This document shows positions 44,732 through 52,385 of a stretch of 64,000 bases of DNA, in pieces (position 1 is the stretch's first letter; each line of letters begins with the position of its first letter). Where the stretch lies: NCBI GenBank assembly GCA_022226935.1, contig CP092081.1, positions 792,734 to 856,733 of the forward strand. Reading direction: 5' to 3'. The translations under genes were made by a program, and so were the position numbers. The notes below the pieces were generated by a model. The model saw nothing but the letters and a program-made list of their open reading frames with translations. It was not told the DNA's origin and did not search any database. This DNA comes from Nitrospira sp. (GTDB lineage: Bacteria; Nitrospirota; Nitrospiria; Nitrospirales; Nitrospiraceae).

Positions 44732-45450
44732 TCATCCAACCGTTTCAAATAGGTAATGGCCGGATGCGTCCCGAGCGATTCCAGCAGATGGAAGCCCCGT
44801 CCGCTTTTGGCCATGATGGCGACCCGGCTGTTGGGATCATTGCCGTCGCCGAATACCAATGCTGTGGTCGGGCATGACTGCACGCAAGCGGGAGTGATGT
44901 CGCCATCGCGCACCGGTCGGCCTTCGCGTTCCGCCTGCTCCTTCCCCTGTCTGATCCGCTGCACGCAGAACGTGCACTTTTCCATGATGCCGTTTTGCCG
45001 GACCGTCACGTCGGGATTGAGTTGCTGTTCCAACGGAGGATCCCATTGGGGATCGAACCAGTTGAATTGCCGCGCGGTGTAGGGACAGTTATTGCCGCAG
45101 TAGCGCACCCCGATGCACCGGTTATAGACCTGGGCGTTTAAGCCCTCGGGGGTGTGATACGACGCGTAGACTGGACAGACCGGTTCACAAGGCGCATCGG
45201 CGCAGTGCTGGCAGAGCACGGGCATGAACCTCGCTTTGACGTCGGGATACTCGCCTTCCCAATACCGTTCGATGCGGATCCAATTGATGGCGCGGCCCTC
45301 TGCCGCTTCCCGGGGGCCGGAAAGACGGATATTATTTTCAGCATGGCAGGCAACGACGCAGGCCTCGCAGCCGGTGCATCGATCCAGGTCAATCACCATT
45401 TGCCAGCGGTGGGGGCGGGGTTCGCCTGGCGGCCCCTGCTTGTCTTCCAT
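44728..45450 (-). CDS. Four-cluster ferredoxin-like Fe-S subunit (second half of ActB)
   Basis: 240 residues of the DmsB/PsrB/NrfC kind with four Cys groups: CTGCEACVVAC, CQHCADAPCEPVCP, CIGVRYCGNNCPY and CTFCVQRI with a later C...CP pair. It therefore can carry three to four Fe-S clusters linking a catalytic-like subunit to the NrfD membrane subunit. No export signal of its own; like other such subunits it would be co-exported with the Tat-signal partner at 45502. In classical ACIII, ActB is one chain containing both parts; here it is split into two genes 51 bp apart. Confidence 0.92.
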   Translation of the reverse strand: MEDKQGPPGEPRPHRWQMVIDLDRCTGCEACVVACHAENNIRLSGPREAAEGRAINWIRIERYWEGEYPDVKARFMPVLCQHCADAPCEPVCPVYASYHTPEGLNAQVYNRCIGVRYCGNNCPYTARQFNWFDPQWDPPLEQQLNPDVTVRQNGIMEKCTFCVQRIRQGKEQAEREGRPVRDGDITPACVQSCPTTALVFGDGNDPNSRVAIMAKSGRGFHLLESLGTHPAITYLKRLDE

Positions 45451-45501
45451 GCCTCAGTCCTTTCGTCGAACCATCACCGGTTCATGAGGTCACCGTCCAC
45501 G

Positions 45502-47718
45502 TCATGTGCGAGCGTTCGATGAGCGAGGCCGCTCTATCGAGATCAGGTCAGAACCTCCGCCCGCGGTCGTGCCCGGCTTTTCGAGCAGGATCAAATGTCC
45601 CGGAACGTGCAGTGGTTCTGCCCGGACCATCGTTGCGCCAATAGCCAAGGCGCCGGACTTCTTGTCGAACAGCGGGGCGAGAATCGTCATGGGATTGGCC
45701 CCACGCCGAGCGGCATATCGCCCATAGTCCGTATGACCCTGGCCGATGGGCATGGCAATGACATCAGGCCGCAGGCCGGGATAGTGCACGGCAGGCGCAT
45801 CGACAGAGCCATGGCGTGAATGAATGCGGACGAGCTCACCCTGCTGAATGCCCATGGCCTGAGCCGTGGCCGGATTGATTTCAATCCAACTTCCCCACAC
45901 GGCGCTGGTCATGGTGTCGGGCAGTTCCTGCAGCCAAGGCAGATTGGCGCCGCGTCCCTGCCCCAGACTTGGCGCGGGATAGGGATAGAAGTACAACGGA
46001 AAGTCCACCGCCTCTCCATCAAACTGCGGTGGCTGATAGTTCGCAGCAGAAGACGACAGATGCAACCGCTGTTCGGTGACCGTCGATTCCCACAGCCCTC
46101 CCTGCTGCAGGAGATCTTCCCAGACTGATTGAAACGGCTCATGGGCGCGGGACGAGTGTGATGTGTGAAACCGTTGCCAGCGGTCCTTGATGAGCTGCGG
46201 GAACGAGTCGGGGCCGGAATGGCTGCCGTCCAATCGACGCGTCAGGTCAATCATCGTGTCGCCCAAGCCCCTCGTGTCGAACAACGGCACGACGACCGGC
46301 TGCACCAGGCTCGCCGCGCGGTGCGGGGAGGCCTCACCTATGACATGGTCGCCCCAGGTTTCCAGCCGGTGGTGGTCGGGCAGGATCAGGTCTGCGGTGA
46401 CGGTGGACTCGTCGAGGCTGCCGCTGAAACTCGCAATGTAGGAGGCGTGGTCAAACAGACGTTGAATCGGCACAGTGGGAGGCGCGCTGAACAGAGGATT
46501 ACAGTCATAGAGCAATAACAGGGGACGCTGGTCTGTCTCTTCGAGGGCCTGCGCCAGTTCCTTGATGCGGCGTTCGGAGAGCCAAGGGACCTTCGGATGA
46601 GTGGCGAGTCCGGCGGATTGATACCGCCGGATGCCTCCAGGCCGGTTGATGTTTCCCACTATGGAATTGAGGCCAAGAATTGCCAGGTGGCTTTCGAACG
46701 CATTCGTGTGGGCACAGGCAGTTCCGCCGCCGATTGCCAGGGGACAGTCCGCCTCTGCGAACGATTTCGCAAGGCCTTTGATGTCCGCTTGGGAAATGTC
46801 CGTGTGTTTGGCGACGTCGTCGAGAGAAACACCACCATACAATGATTCGTAGGCCGGGAGTCGGCCTGCCGGGAGACTGGAGCGGTGATCCGATAAGAGG
46901 AGATGACCGATACCGAGTGCGAGAAGCCCTTCCATGCCGGGCCGAATCGGCAGCCATCGATCGGCGCTGGCGGCCGTCAACGAGAGCCGCGGTTCGATGT
47001 GGACGAAATGCCCGCGCCGATTCTTGCGTCCCTGTCGCATCCGGCCGAAGGCGATGCCGAATGAGACCGGCGACAGCCACTGTTCGAGGAACGGGGCGCC
47101 GAATGACAACACATAATCCGCCTCAGCCATGTCATAGGCGGGAAGATCTCGAATGCCGAACGCCTGTCTCACAGCCGCCCGCAGAGGCAGTTCAGGCGAC
47201 GGATCGTAGAAGTACAGAGAGCCCTTCACCGACTCGATGAAATGCGAGACCACGTCCGCCAGGGTTCCGGAGAGCGGCCGGCTGATCATGATCACGGGGC
47301 CCTTCGTGTGGCGTATCCGGTCGGCCAGCTCCGGAAGGCCCTCATCCCATGACACCGGCGTAAATCGATGTTCAGCCTGCGCGCCGGTTCGGCGCAGGGG
47401 GCCCTGGAGGCGATCAGGGTTGTAGAGACGTTGAAGCGCTGCTTGTCCCTGTGCACAGAGCTTCCCCTGATTGACCGGATGCAACGGATTCCCTTCGATT
47501 TTTTTTGCGCGGCCTTCCATCACCTTCACGATGATCCCGCACCCCGCATCGCATTCTCCGCAGGTCGAGGCGTACCAATCCGCCACGCCTGGTACGATTT
47601 CGTCGTCCGGGAGTATGTACGGAACTAAGCGGCGAATCTCTTTGTCGCATCCGGGAAGAAGCGTGCCCGCTGCCGTCAGTCCCAGCGCGTGTAGAAATGT
47701 TCGCCGTTTGACATCCAT
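45502..47718 (-). CDS. Molybdopterin oxidoreductase-like subunit (first half of ActB), Tat substrate
   Basis: 738 residues. The N-terminus has a Tat-like signal (KRRTFLHALGLTAAGTLLPGC). Next comes a [4Fe-4S] motif CGECDAGC with the last Cys in GKLCAQGQ, then molybdopterin oxidoreductase domains (GGGTACAHTNAFESHLAILG region) and a C-terminal dinucleotide-binding-type domain (INPATAQAMGIQQGELVRI). In characterised ACIII the homologous part of ActB has lost molybdenum and acts in structure or electron transfer; whether cofactor is bound here cannot be judged. The ATG at 47718 has GGAAGGCGGAA upstream. 38 bp downstream of the pentaheme gene. Confidence 0.88.
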   Translation of the reverse strand: MDVKRRTFLHALGLTAAGTLLPGCDKEIRRLVPYILPDDEIVPGVADWYASTCGECDAGCGIIVKVMEGRAKKIEGNPLHPVNQGKLCAQGQAALQRLYNPDRLQGPLRRTGAQAEHRFTPVSWDEGLPELADRIRHTKGPVIMISRPLSGTLADVVSHFIESVKGSLYFYDPSPELPLRAAVRQAFGIRDLPAYDMAEADYVLSFGAPFLEQWLSPVSFGIAFGRMRQGRKNRRGHFVHIEPRLSLTAASADRWLPIRPGMEGLLALGIGHLLLSDHRSSLPAGRLPAYESLYGGVSLDDVAKHTDISQADIKGLAKSFAEADCPLAIGGGTACAHTNAFESHLAILGLNSIVGNINRPGGIRRYQSAGLATHPKVPWLSERRIKELAQALEETDQRPLLLLYDCNPLFSAPPTVPIQRLFDHASYIASFSGSLDESTVTADLILPDHHRLETWGDHVIGEASPHRAASLVQPVVVPLFDTRGLGDTMIDLTRRLDGSHSGPDSFPQLIKDRWQRFHTSHSSRAHEPFQSVWEDLLQQGGLWESTVTEQRLHLSSSAANYQPPQFDGEAVDFPLYFYPYPAPSLGQGRGANLPWLQELPDTMTSAVWGSWIEINPATAQAMGIQQGELVRIHSRHGSVDAPAVHYPGLRPDVIAMPIGQGHTDYGRYAARRGANPMTILAPLFDKKSGALAIGATMVRAEPLHVPGHLILLEKPGTTAGGGSDLISIERPRSSNART

Positions 47719-47756
47719 TCAAGTTCCGCCTTCCACTCGGTGCTTCAGGCAGCCGA

Positions 47757-48278
47757 TCATTTGTGGCAGGTCAGGCAATCGCGCGAGGCCCCCCGTTGCT
47801 GGTGACACGACAGGCACCAGCCCATTTCAAACGTCGCCGCGCGTGGCGTACTGCTCATACGCGTCACTTCGCCATGACAGGTTTTGCATTGGAGTCCATG
47901 GGCGAGATGACGTTCATGAGTGAAGTAGACGAAGTCCGGCAGGCGTTGCAGACGCACCCATGCGATAGGTTCCTTTCGCGTCCAATGGTCAAGCAACGTC
48001 TGCATGCTGCCCGCTTGAGTGGTATCCATGTTCTGGTGACATCCCATACACAGACGGAGACTCGGAATACCGGCAGTCGGAGAGACGTGCGCCGCGCGGT
48101 GGCAATACCGGCAGTCCAGGGCGAGCTCACCGGCATGGAAGGCGTGGTTGAACGGGATCGGCTGTTGGTCCTGGGCGGCGGAGTCTGCGCTGCCTTTCGA
48201 ATACAGCAGCCCAATAAGCAGCGCGCTGACGGTGGCCAGCGAGATCAGACCAAAACTTTGCCACAATGCGCGTGTCAT
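47757..48278 (-). CDS. Pentaheme cytochrome c with N-terminal anchor (ActA-like)
   Basis: 173 residues. One N-terminal membrane helix (about 8-26), then five CxxCH motifs: CRYCH, CMGCH, CKTCH, CLSCH and CLTCH. Extra histidines (FNHAFHAG, THERHLAHG) could be distal ligands. Size, heme number and place as first gene of an operon with MoB-like, ferredoxin and NrfD subunits match ActA of alternative complex III. It is expected on the periplasmic side, passing electrons from quinol oxidation onward. The start ATG at 48278 has no clear ribosome site. Promoter module at 48320-48364. Confidence 0.92.
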   Translation of the reverse strand: MTRALWQSFGLISLATVSALLIGLLYSKGSADSAAQDQQPIPFNHAFHAGELALDCRYCHRAAHVSPTAGIPSLRLCMGCHQNMDTTQAGSMQTLLDHWTRKEPIAWVRLQRLPDFVYFTHERHLAHGLQCKTCHGEVTRMSSTPRAATFEMGWCLSCHQQRGASRDCLTCHK

Positions 48279-48319
48279 CGGACGGCAGCGAGCGTTTCCT
48301 GGCGCGTACCACGCAGTAT

Positions 48320-48364
48320 CATCTATTCAGAGCATGACAAGGTTCTACTAGGCATTCCTCCTGA
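48320..48364 (-). promoter_or_regulatory. CTAG-box promoter module for the respiratory operon
   Basis: The 18-mer at 48347-48364 reads on the minus strand TCAGGAGGAATGCCTAGT (distal half degenerate). A 21-bp spacer leads to the -10-like TAGATG (48320-48325), and the start is at 48278. Confidence 0.65.
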
Positions 48365-48395
48365 GCTCATGTCGAAAAACGACCGACTCCTGTCT

Positions 48396-48441
48396 GCTAG
48401 GGAACCCTCTAGCTCAAAGCCTTTAGCGCTAAAGCTAGAGT
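48396..48441 (+). promoter_or_regulatory. CTAG-box promoter module upstream of the Fe-S remnant and ligD
   Basis: The 18-mer at 48396-48413 reads GCTAGGGAACCCTCTAGC (two intact cores). A 22-bp spacer leads to the -10-like TAGAGT (48436-48441). With the module at 48320-48364 it forms a divergent pair. Confidence 0.75.
48407..48440. repeat. Inverted repeat overlapping the 48396 promoter module
   Basis: The arms CTCTAGCT (48407-48414) and AGCTAGAG (48433-48440) are exact reverse complements, with TAGCGCTA, itself a palindrome, in the loop. The left arm includes the proximal CTAG core and the right arm includes most of the -10 hexamer. It could form a hairpin or be a second operator. Confidence 0.5.
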
Positions 48442-48486
48442 GGATAACAGAGCTGAACACTCACAATATCGCCAAGCAGCACTGCC

Positions 48487-48783
48487 ATGGAGATGCCTCC
48501 ACCGATCGGAGAGACAGACCCGCGTATGTTGGAGCGATTGGGCATGGACGTTCACATGCTGGATGCCGGGTGCTGCGGCATGGCCGGTTCCTTTGGTTTC
48601 AAGCAGGAACATTACGATGTGTCCATGCAGGTGGGAGAACTGGCCCACTTGCCCGCCATACGGAACACCGCGCAGGAGACAATCGTGATGTTCGGATGGG
48701 TTAGTTGCAGGCAACAGATCGAGCAAGCGACAGCTCGCAGAGGCATGCATCTCGCGGAGGTGATCAGGAAAACGATGGGATGA
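48487..48783 (+). pseudogene. C-terminal remnant of an Fe-S (CCG-domain) oxidoreductase
   Basis: 98 codons, of which the last 75 or so match the end of FAD/Fe-S or glycolate-oxidase-type iron-sulfur proteins: LDAGCCGMAGSFGFKQEHYD and SCRQQIEQATAR, with the CCG motif intact. The rest of the protein (FAD and ferredoxin domains, first CCG repeat) is absent: upstream sequence is promoter-like, not coding. It may be a decayed gene whose reading frame survives, or a reused small protein. It lies between a CTAG-box module and ligD, which starts 77 bp downstream. Confidence 0.7.
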
Positions 48784-48859
48784 ATCGAGCCCACCGGGCG
48801 ATCCTTCAGAGAATTGTCAACATAGGCTATACGCCGGACGCGCCGCTGAGAGGAACACG

Positions 48860-51475
48860 ATGAGTCTTCGCCAGTACTGGAAAAAGCGAAACTTCCGCAA
48901 CACTCCCGAACCGCGAGGAAAGGAAGCCCCGGCGGGCGCCCGTCTTCGTTTTGTGATTCAAAAACATGCCGCGAGCCGCCTCCACTATGATTTTCGTCTG
49001 GAGTTGGACGGCACGTTGAAAAGTTGGGCCGTTCCAAAAGGCCCCAGCCTCGACCCGGCGCAGAAGCGGCTGGCTGTCCATGTCGAAGACCATCCGCTCG
49101 ACTATGCGTCCTTCGAAGGCATCATTCCGGCTAAGCAATACGGCGCCGGCACGGTGTTGCTCTGGGATCAAGGCTATTGGGAACCGCTCGGTGATGCGCA
49201 AGCGGACTATCGCCGTGGGCGGCTCAAATTCACGCTCCACGGGGAAAAGTTGCATGGGATCTGGAACCTGGTGCGCATGGGAGGCCGCCAGGAGGCGGGT
49301 AAAGAAAACTGGTTGCTGATCAAGGAGAACGATGCCGAAAGCCGACGTGGGACGCAGAGCCGGGTGACTGAGCGGTTGACGACCAGTGTCGCCAGCGGCA
49401 GGAGCATCGAGCAAATCGCATCGGGAGATCATGCGGTCTGGCAGTCGAACCGATCTTCGGCCACATCCACATCAAAACGTTCCGCAGCACGGATTGCGAC
49501 GAGAGCTCCTGCGGCCGGCGCGCGCAAAGCTCCGCAGAAGGACTGGATCGTTCCGCAATTGGCGACCTTGGTGACGGCTTCTCCGGAAGGAGAAGATTGG
49601 GTGCATGAACTGAAATACGACGGATACCGGATATTGTGCCGTCTCAAAGACGGCGAGGCGACGCTCCTCACGAGAAATGGCCATGACTGGACGGCAAAGC
49701 TGCCTCACATCGCCGCAGCGATAACGGACCTGTCTGCTCAAGCTGCCTGGCTGGACGGTGAGGTCGTGGCCTTGTCGCCGGACGGCCGCATCAGCTTCCA
49801 GGCATTGCAGAATGCGTTTGATGCGCGATCGGACAGTAATCTGATCTATTACGTCTTCGATCTTCTCTATCTGAACGGGTACGATCTGCGAGAAGTTCCG
49901 CTCCGGGAGCGCAAGCATCTGCTGTCCGCTCTGCTCAAAGATCGACCGTCGTGGTCCTTGATTCAATACAGCGATCATATTTCCGGCAAGGGGGACGTCG
50001 CCTTCGCCGAGGCCTGCCGGAGCGGCATGGAAGGATTGATCGCCAAACAAGCCGATGCGCCCTATCGCTCGGGTAGAAACCGCAATTGGGTCAAGGTGAA
50101 GTGCGGGCATCGGCAGGAGTTCGTGATCGGAGGATTTACCGACCCTTCCGGCTCGCGGAGCGCGTTCGGCGCTCTGCTCCTCGGCGTCTATGATGCGCAG
50201 GGCCGCCTTCAATTTGCCGGACGCACGGGCACGGGATTTACGGACAGTTCGCTCAAGGAACTGCATGCCCGCTTGAGGAAGATCGAGCAGAAGCAGCCTG
50301 TCTTCGTGAACCCACCGGTCGGCAGCGAGGCTCGCGGAGTGCATTGGGTCAAACCGACATTGGTCGCCGAAGTGGCCTTTGCCGAATGGACGAACGAGGG
50401 CCAGTTGCGGCACGCGTCGTTCCAAGGCTTGCGCGAAGACAAGGATGCCCGCTCGATCATTCATGAACGGCCAGATTCGAGTCCTTCTTCCAAAAAATCC
50501 GGCAGGCTTGTCCGGCATGTTCGCTCGCGCCGCAAATCACCAAGCGAGGACGAGTCATCTGCCCGTGCCGGAACGTCTGAGAGCGCGCCGGTCGTCAGTG
50601 GTGTCACCCTCAGCCATCCGGACCGGATATTGTTTCCGGACCAGGGCATCACCAAACTGGCGCTGGCGCAGTATTACGAGTCCGTCAGTGAGTGGATTTT
50701 GCCGCATCTAGAGGATAGGCCGTTGACGCTGGTTCGCTGTCCCGAGGGGTATAGGAAGGCGTGCTTTTATCAGAAGCATGCCGGTGATCATATTCCTGAG
50801 ACCGTCGGGCGGATCGAGATCCCAGAAGATGAAGGCTCGTCCTGGTACATGGTGGCCGATTCGCTTCCGGCGCTGATCGGGTTGGTGCAGATGGGGGTCT
50901 TGGAGCTGCATACGTGGGGAGCGAAGCGAGACCAACTCGAGCGGCCGGACCGAATGATTCTGGACCTCGACCCTGATCCGGCAGTCGGATGGCCCTTGGT
51001 GATTGAAGGGGCTCAATTGTTGCGCACGCTGCTCGAGGAGTTGGATCTGGCCTCGTTCGTCAAAACGACCGGAGGGAAAGGTCTCCACGTAGTGGTGCCG
51101 TTACAACGCGCGCATACGTGGGATGAGGTGAAGACCTTCTCTAAAGCCGTGGCTGATCATCTCGTGCGCGCGATCCCGGAACGATTTCTTGCCACCATGT
51201 CCAAGCAAAAACGCAAGGGCAAGATTTTTGTCGACTACTTGCGCAACACTCGTGGGGCCACGGCGGTGGCCGCCTATTCGACGCGCGCGAGACCTCGCGC
51301 GCCCGTCTCGGTCCCGCTCGCGTGGGATGAATTGTCGGCCGATCTGCGTTCCGACCATTTCACGGTCGACAATGTTGTAGAGAGACTGGCGCAATTGCGA
51401 CAAGATCCCTGGAAACCTTACTTCGCCACCAAACAACGCATCACCAAAAATATGTTGCGACGGGTGGAGTCATAG
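48860..51475 (+). CDS. ligD: Multifunctional ATP-dependent DNA ligase D (PE-LIG-POL)
   Basis: 871 residues. Order: 3-phosphoesterase domain (about 10-165, HYDFRLELDG and LDYASFEGIIP), a Ser/Ala-rich linker (about 185-225), ATP-dependent ligase (about 230-535; adenylated lysine in ELKYDGYR, K252; LDGEVV; MEGLIAKQ; WVKVKC), Lys/Ser-rich linker, then the primase/polymerase domain (about 575-865; ILDLDPDP metal site, TTGGKGLHVVVPL). This is the PE-LIG-POL order typical of many proteobacteria, the POL domain being C-terminal. It works with Ku in end joining: gap filling, end trimming and sealing. ATG at 48860 with GAGGAACACG. Confidence 0.97.
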   Translation: MSLRQYWKKRNFRNTPEPRGKEAPAGARLRFVIQKHAASRLHYDFRLELDGTLKSWAVPKGPSLDPAQKRLAVHVEDHPLDYASFEGIIPAKQYGAGTVLLWDQGYWEPLGDAQADYRRGRLKFTLHGEKLHGIWNLVRMGGRQEAGKENWLLIKENDAESRRGTQSRVTERLTTSVASGRSIEQIASGDHAVWQSNRSSATSTSKRSAARIATRAPAAGARKAPQKDWIVPQLATLVTASPEGEDWVHELKYDGYRILCRLKDGEATLLTRNGHDWTAKLPHIAAAITDLSAQAAWLDGEVVALSPDGRISFQALQNAFDARSDSNLIYYVFDLLYLNGYDLREVPLRERKHLLSALLKDRPSWSLIQYSDHISGKGDVAFAEACRSGMEGLIAKQADAPYRSGRNRNWVKVKCGHRQEFVIGGFTDPSGSRSAFGALLLGVYDAQGRLQFAGRTGTGFTDSSLKELHARLRKIEQKQPVFVNPPVGSEARGVHWVKPTLVAEVAFAEWTNEGQLRHASFQGLREDKDARSIIHERPDSSPSSKKSGRLVRHVRSRRKSPSEDESSARAGTSESAPVVSGVTLSHPDRILFPDQGITKLALAQYYESVSEWILPHLEDRPLTLVRCPEGYRKACFYQKHAGDHIPETVGRIEIPEDEGSSWYMVADSLPALIGLVQMGVLELHTWGAKRDQLERPDRMILDLDPDPAVGWPLVIEGAQLLRTLLEELDLASFVKTTGGKGLHVVVPLQRAHTWDEVKTFSKAVADHLVRAIPERFLATMSKQKRKGKIFVDYLRNTRGATAVAAYSTRARPRAPVSVPLAWDELSADLRSDHFTVDNVVERLAQLRQDPWKPYFATKQRITKNMLRRVES

Positions 51476-51509
51476 CGCTGAATTATCGCCAGGGTGCTTT
51501 GCCAGGGGA

Positions 51510-51555
51510 CCTGGGGGGAGTGCTAGTAGAGTGAATCGTAGGGGACTGTTATCAG
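51510..51555 (+). promoter_or_regulatory. CTAG-box promoter module for the zinc-ribbon gene
   Basis: The 18-mer at 51510-51527 reads CCTGGGGGGAGTGCTAGT (distal half CTGG). A 22-bp spacer leads to the -10-like TATCAG (51550-51555), and the start is at 51623. Confidence 0.6.
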
Positions 51556-51622
51556 TGATCATGACAATCGGTGGAAGCATCCGCCGAACCACATCAGGAT
51601 CACGGCGAAAGGAGATCCCGTT

Positions 51623-51892
51623 ATGAACGCCACCACGACGAGAGCCCTTCCCCTGACCGGGAAAACCAGACAGACTTCTGCTCCTGTTCAACACGAGACG
51701 TGCCATTGCCTCCGTTGCGGCGGATTCCTGGTCGATGAACGGTGTATGGATATCGGGGAAAGTCTGGGAGGATATTGGTTCATGGCTATGCGCTGCGTCC
51801 AGTGCGGGGACATCATCGATGAAGTCATTCTACGGAATCGGTATGCCCACGTGGCGACGGCGACACAGAGCGAGATCGTGCGGGCGGCGTAA
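51623..51892 (+). CDS. Small zinc-ribbon protein
   Basis: 89 residues. A Thr/Ser-rich N-terminus leads to CHCLRCGG and, about 32 residues on, CVQCGD: a CxxC...CxxC zinc ribbon with GGYWFMAMR between. The C-terminus is polar. No family name is certain, but near-identical architectures are common as short hypothetical proteins in Nitrospira-like genomes (from memory). Start ATG 51623 has AAAGGAG eight bases upstream. Monocistronic, with its own CTAG-box module; probable cytosolic metal-binding or nucleic-acid-binding role. Confidence 0.7.
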   Translation: MNATTTRALPLTGKTRQTSAPVQHETCHCLRCGGFLVDERCMDIGESLGGYWFMAMRCVQCGDIIDEVILRNRYAHVATATQSEIVRAA

Positions 51893-51970
51893 CCGGCGTA
51901 TGCTGCGTCAAGAGAGCGCCGGGAATGTGGGGCAGTTTGGGGTCGACGTTCCCGCCCGCGCGGCTGCCCT

Positions 51971-52342
51971 TCACACGGGAAATGCCATGGTGCTGAAGAG
52001 GGCGTTTTCGGCTTGTCGTGAATCCAGCCTGGTATGTTGCACGACGATGCGCACAGTAGAGTCGATGAGGCTGGCATAGTCCGTATCCCGAGGTATGGGG
52101 GCGGGATCCGTCAGATCATTGAAGCGGACATGTTTTGTTCGACGGGCGGGCACCTGAATGACATAGGGGCCGACCGGTTCGCGGTCCGTATAGAAGATCG
52201 TGATGTGCACCGTTGCATCCTGATCCGAAGAGTTGAGGATGCACACCGTCTCGTGACTCGTCATGTGAGGTTCCGGCCCGTGGCTTTGGGACGGTATATA
52301 CCCTTCCGCAATCACCCACCTTCGGCGGCCGATCGGCTCCAT
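51971..52342 (-). CDS. Sensory rhodopsin transducer-family (ASRT-like) protein
   Basis: 123 residues. It matches the Anabaena sensory rhodopsin transducer family strongly in pattern: WVIAEGYIP, GPEPHMTSHETVCILN, ITIFYTDREPVGPY, VPARRTKHVRFNDL, PAPIPRDTDYAS and VVQHTRLDSRQAENAL. The family is a tetrameric beta-sandwich; in Anabaena it binds sensory rhodopsin and can bind DNA or sugars, but most homologues occur without any rhodopsin, as here. It lies 43 bp downstream of the PoxB-like gene on the same strand and is probably the last gene of that long operon. Confidence 0.9.
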   Translation of the reverse strand: MEPIGRRRWVIAEGYIPSQSHGPEPHMTSHETVCILNSSDQDATVHITIFYTDREPVGPYVIQVPARRTKHVRFNDLTDPAPIPRDTDYASLIDSTVRIVVQHTRLDSRQAENALFSTMAFPV

Positions 52343-52385
52343 AAGTTGTCCTTTTTTGAGGTAGACAGAATGACGCAGTGTTTCC

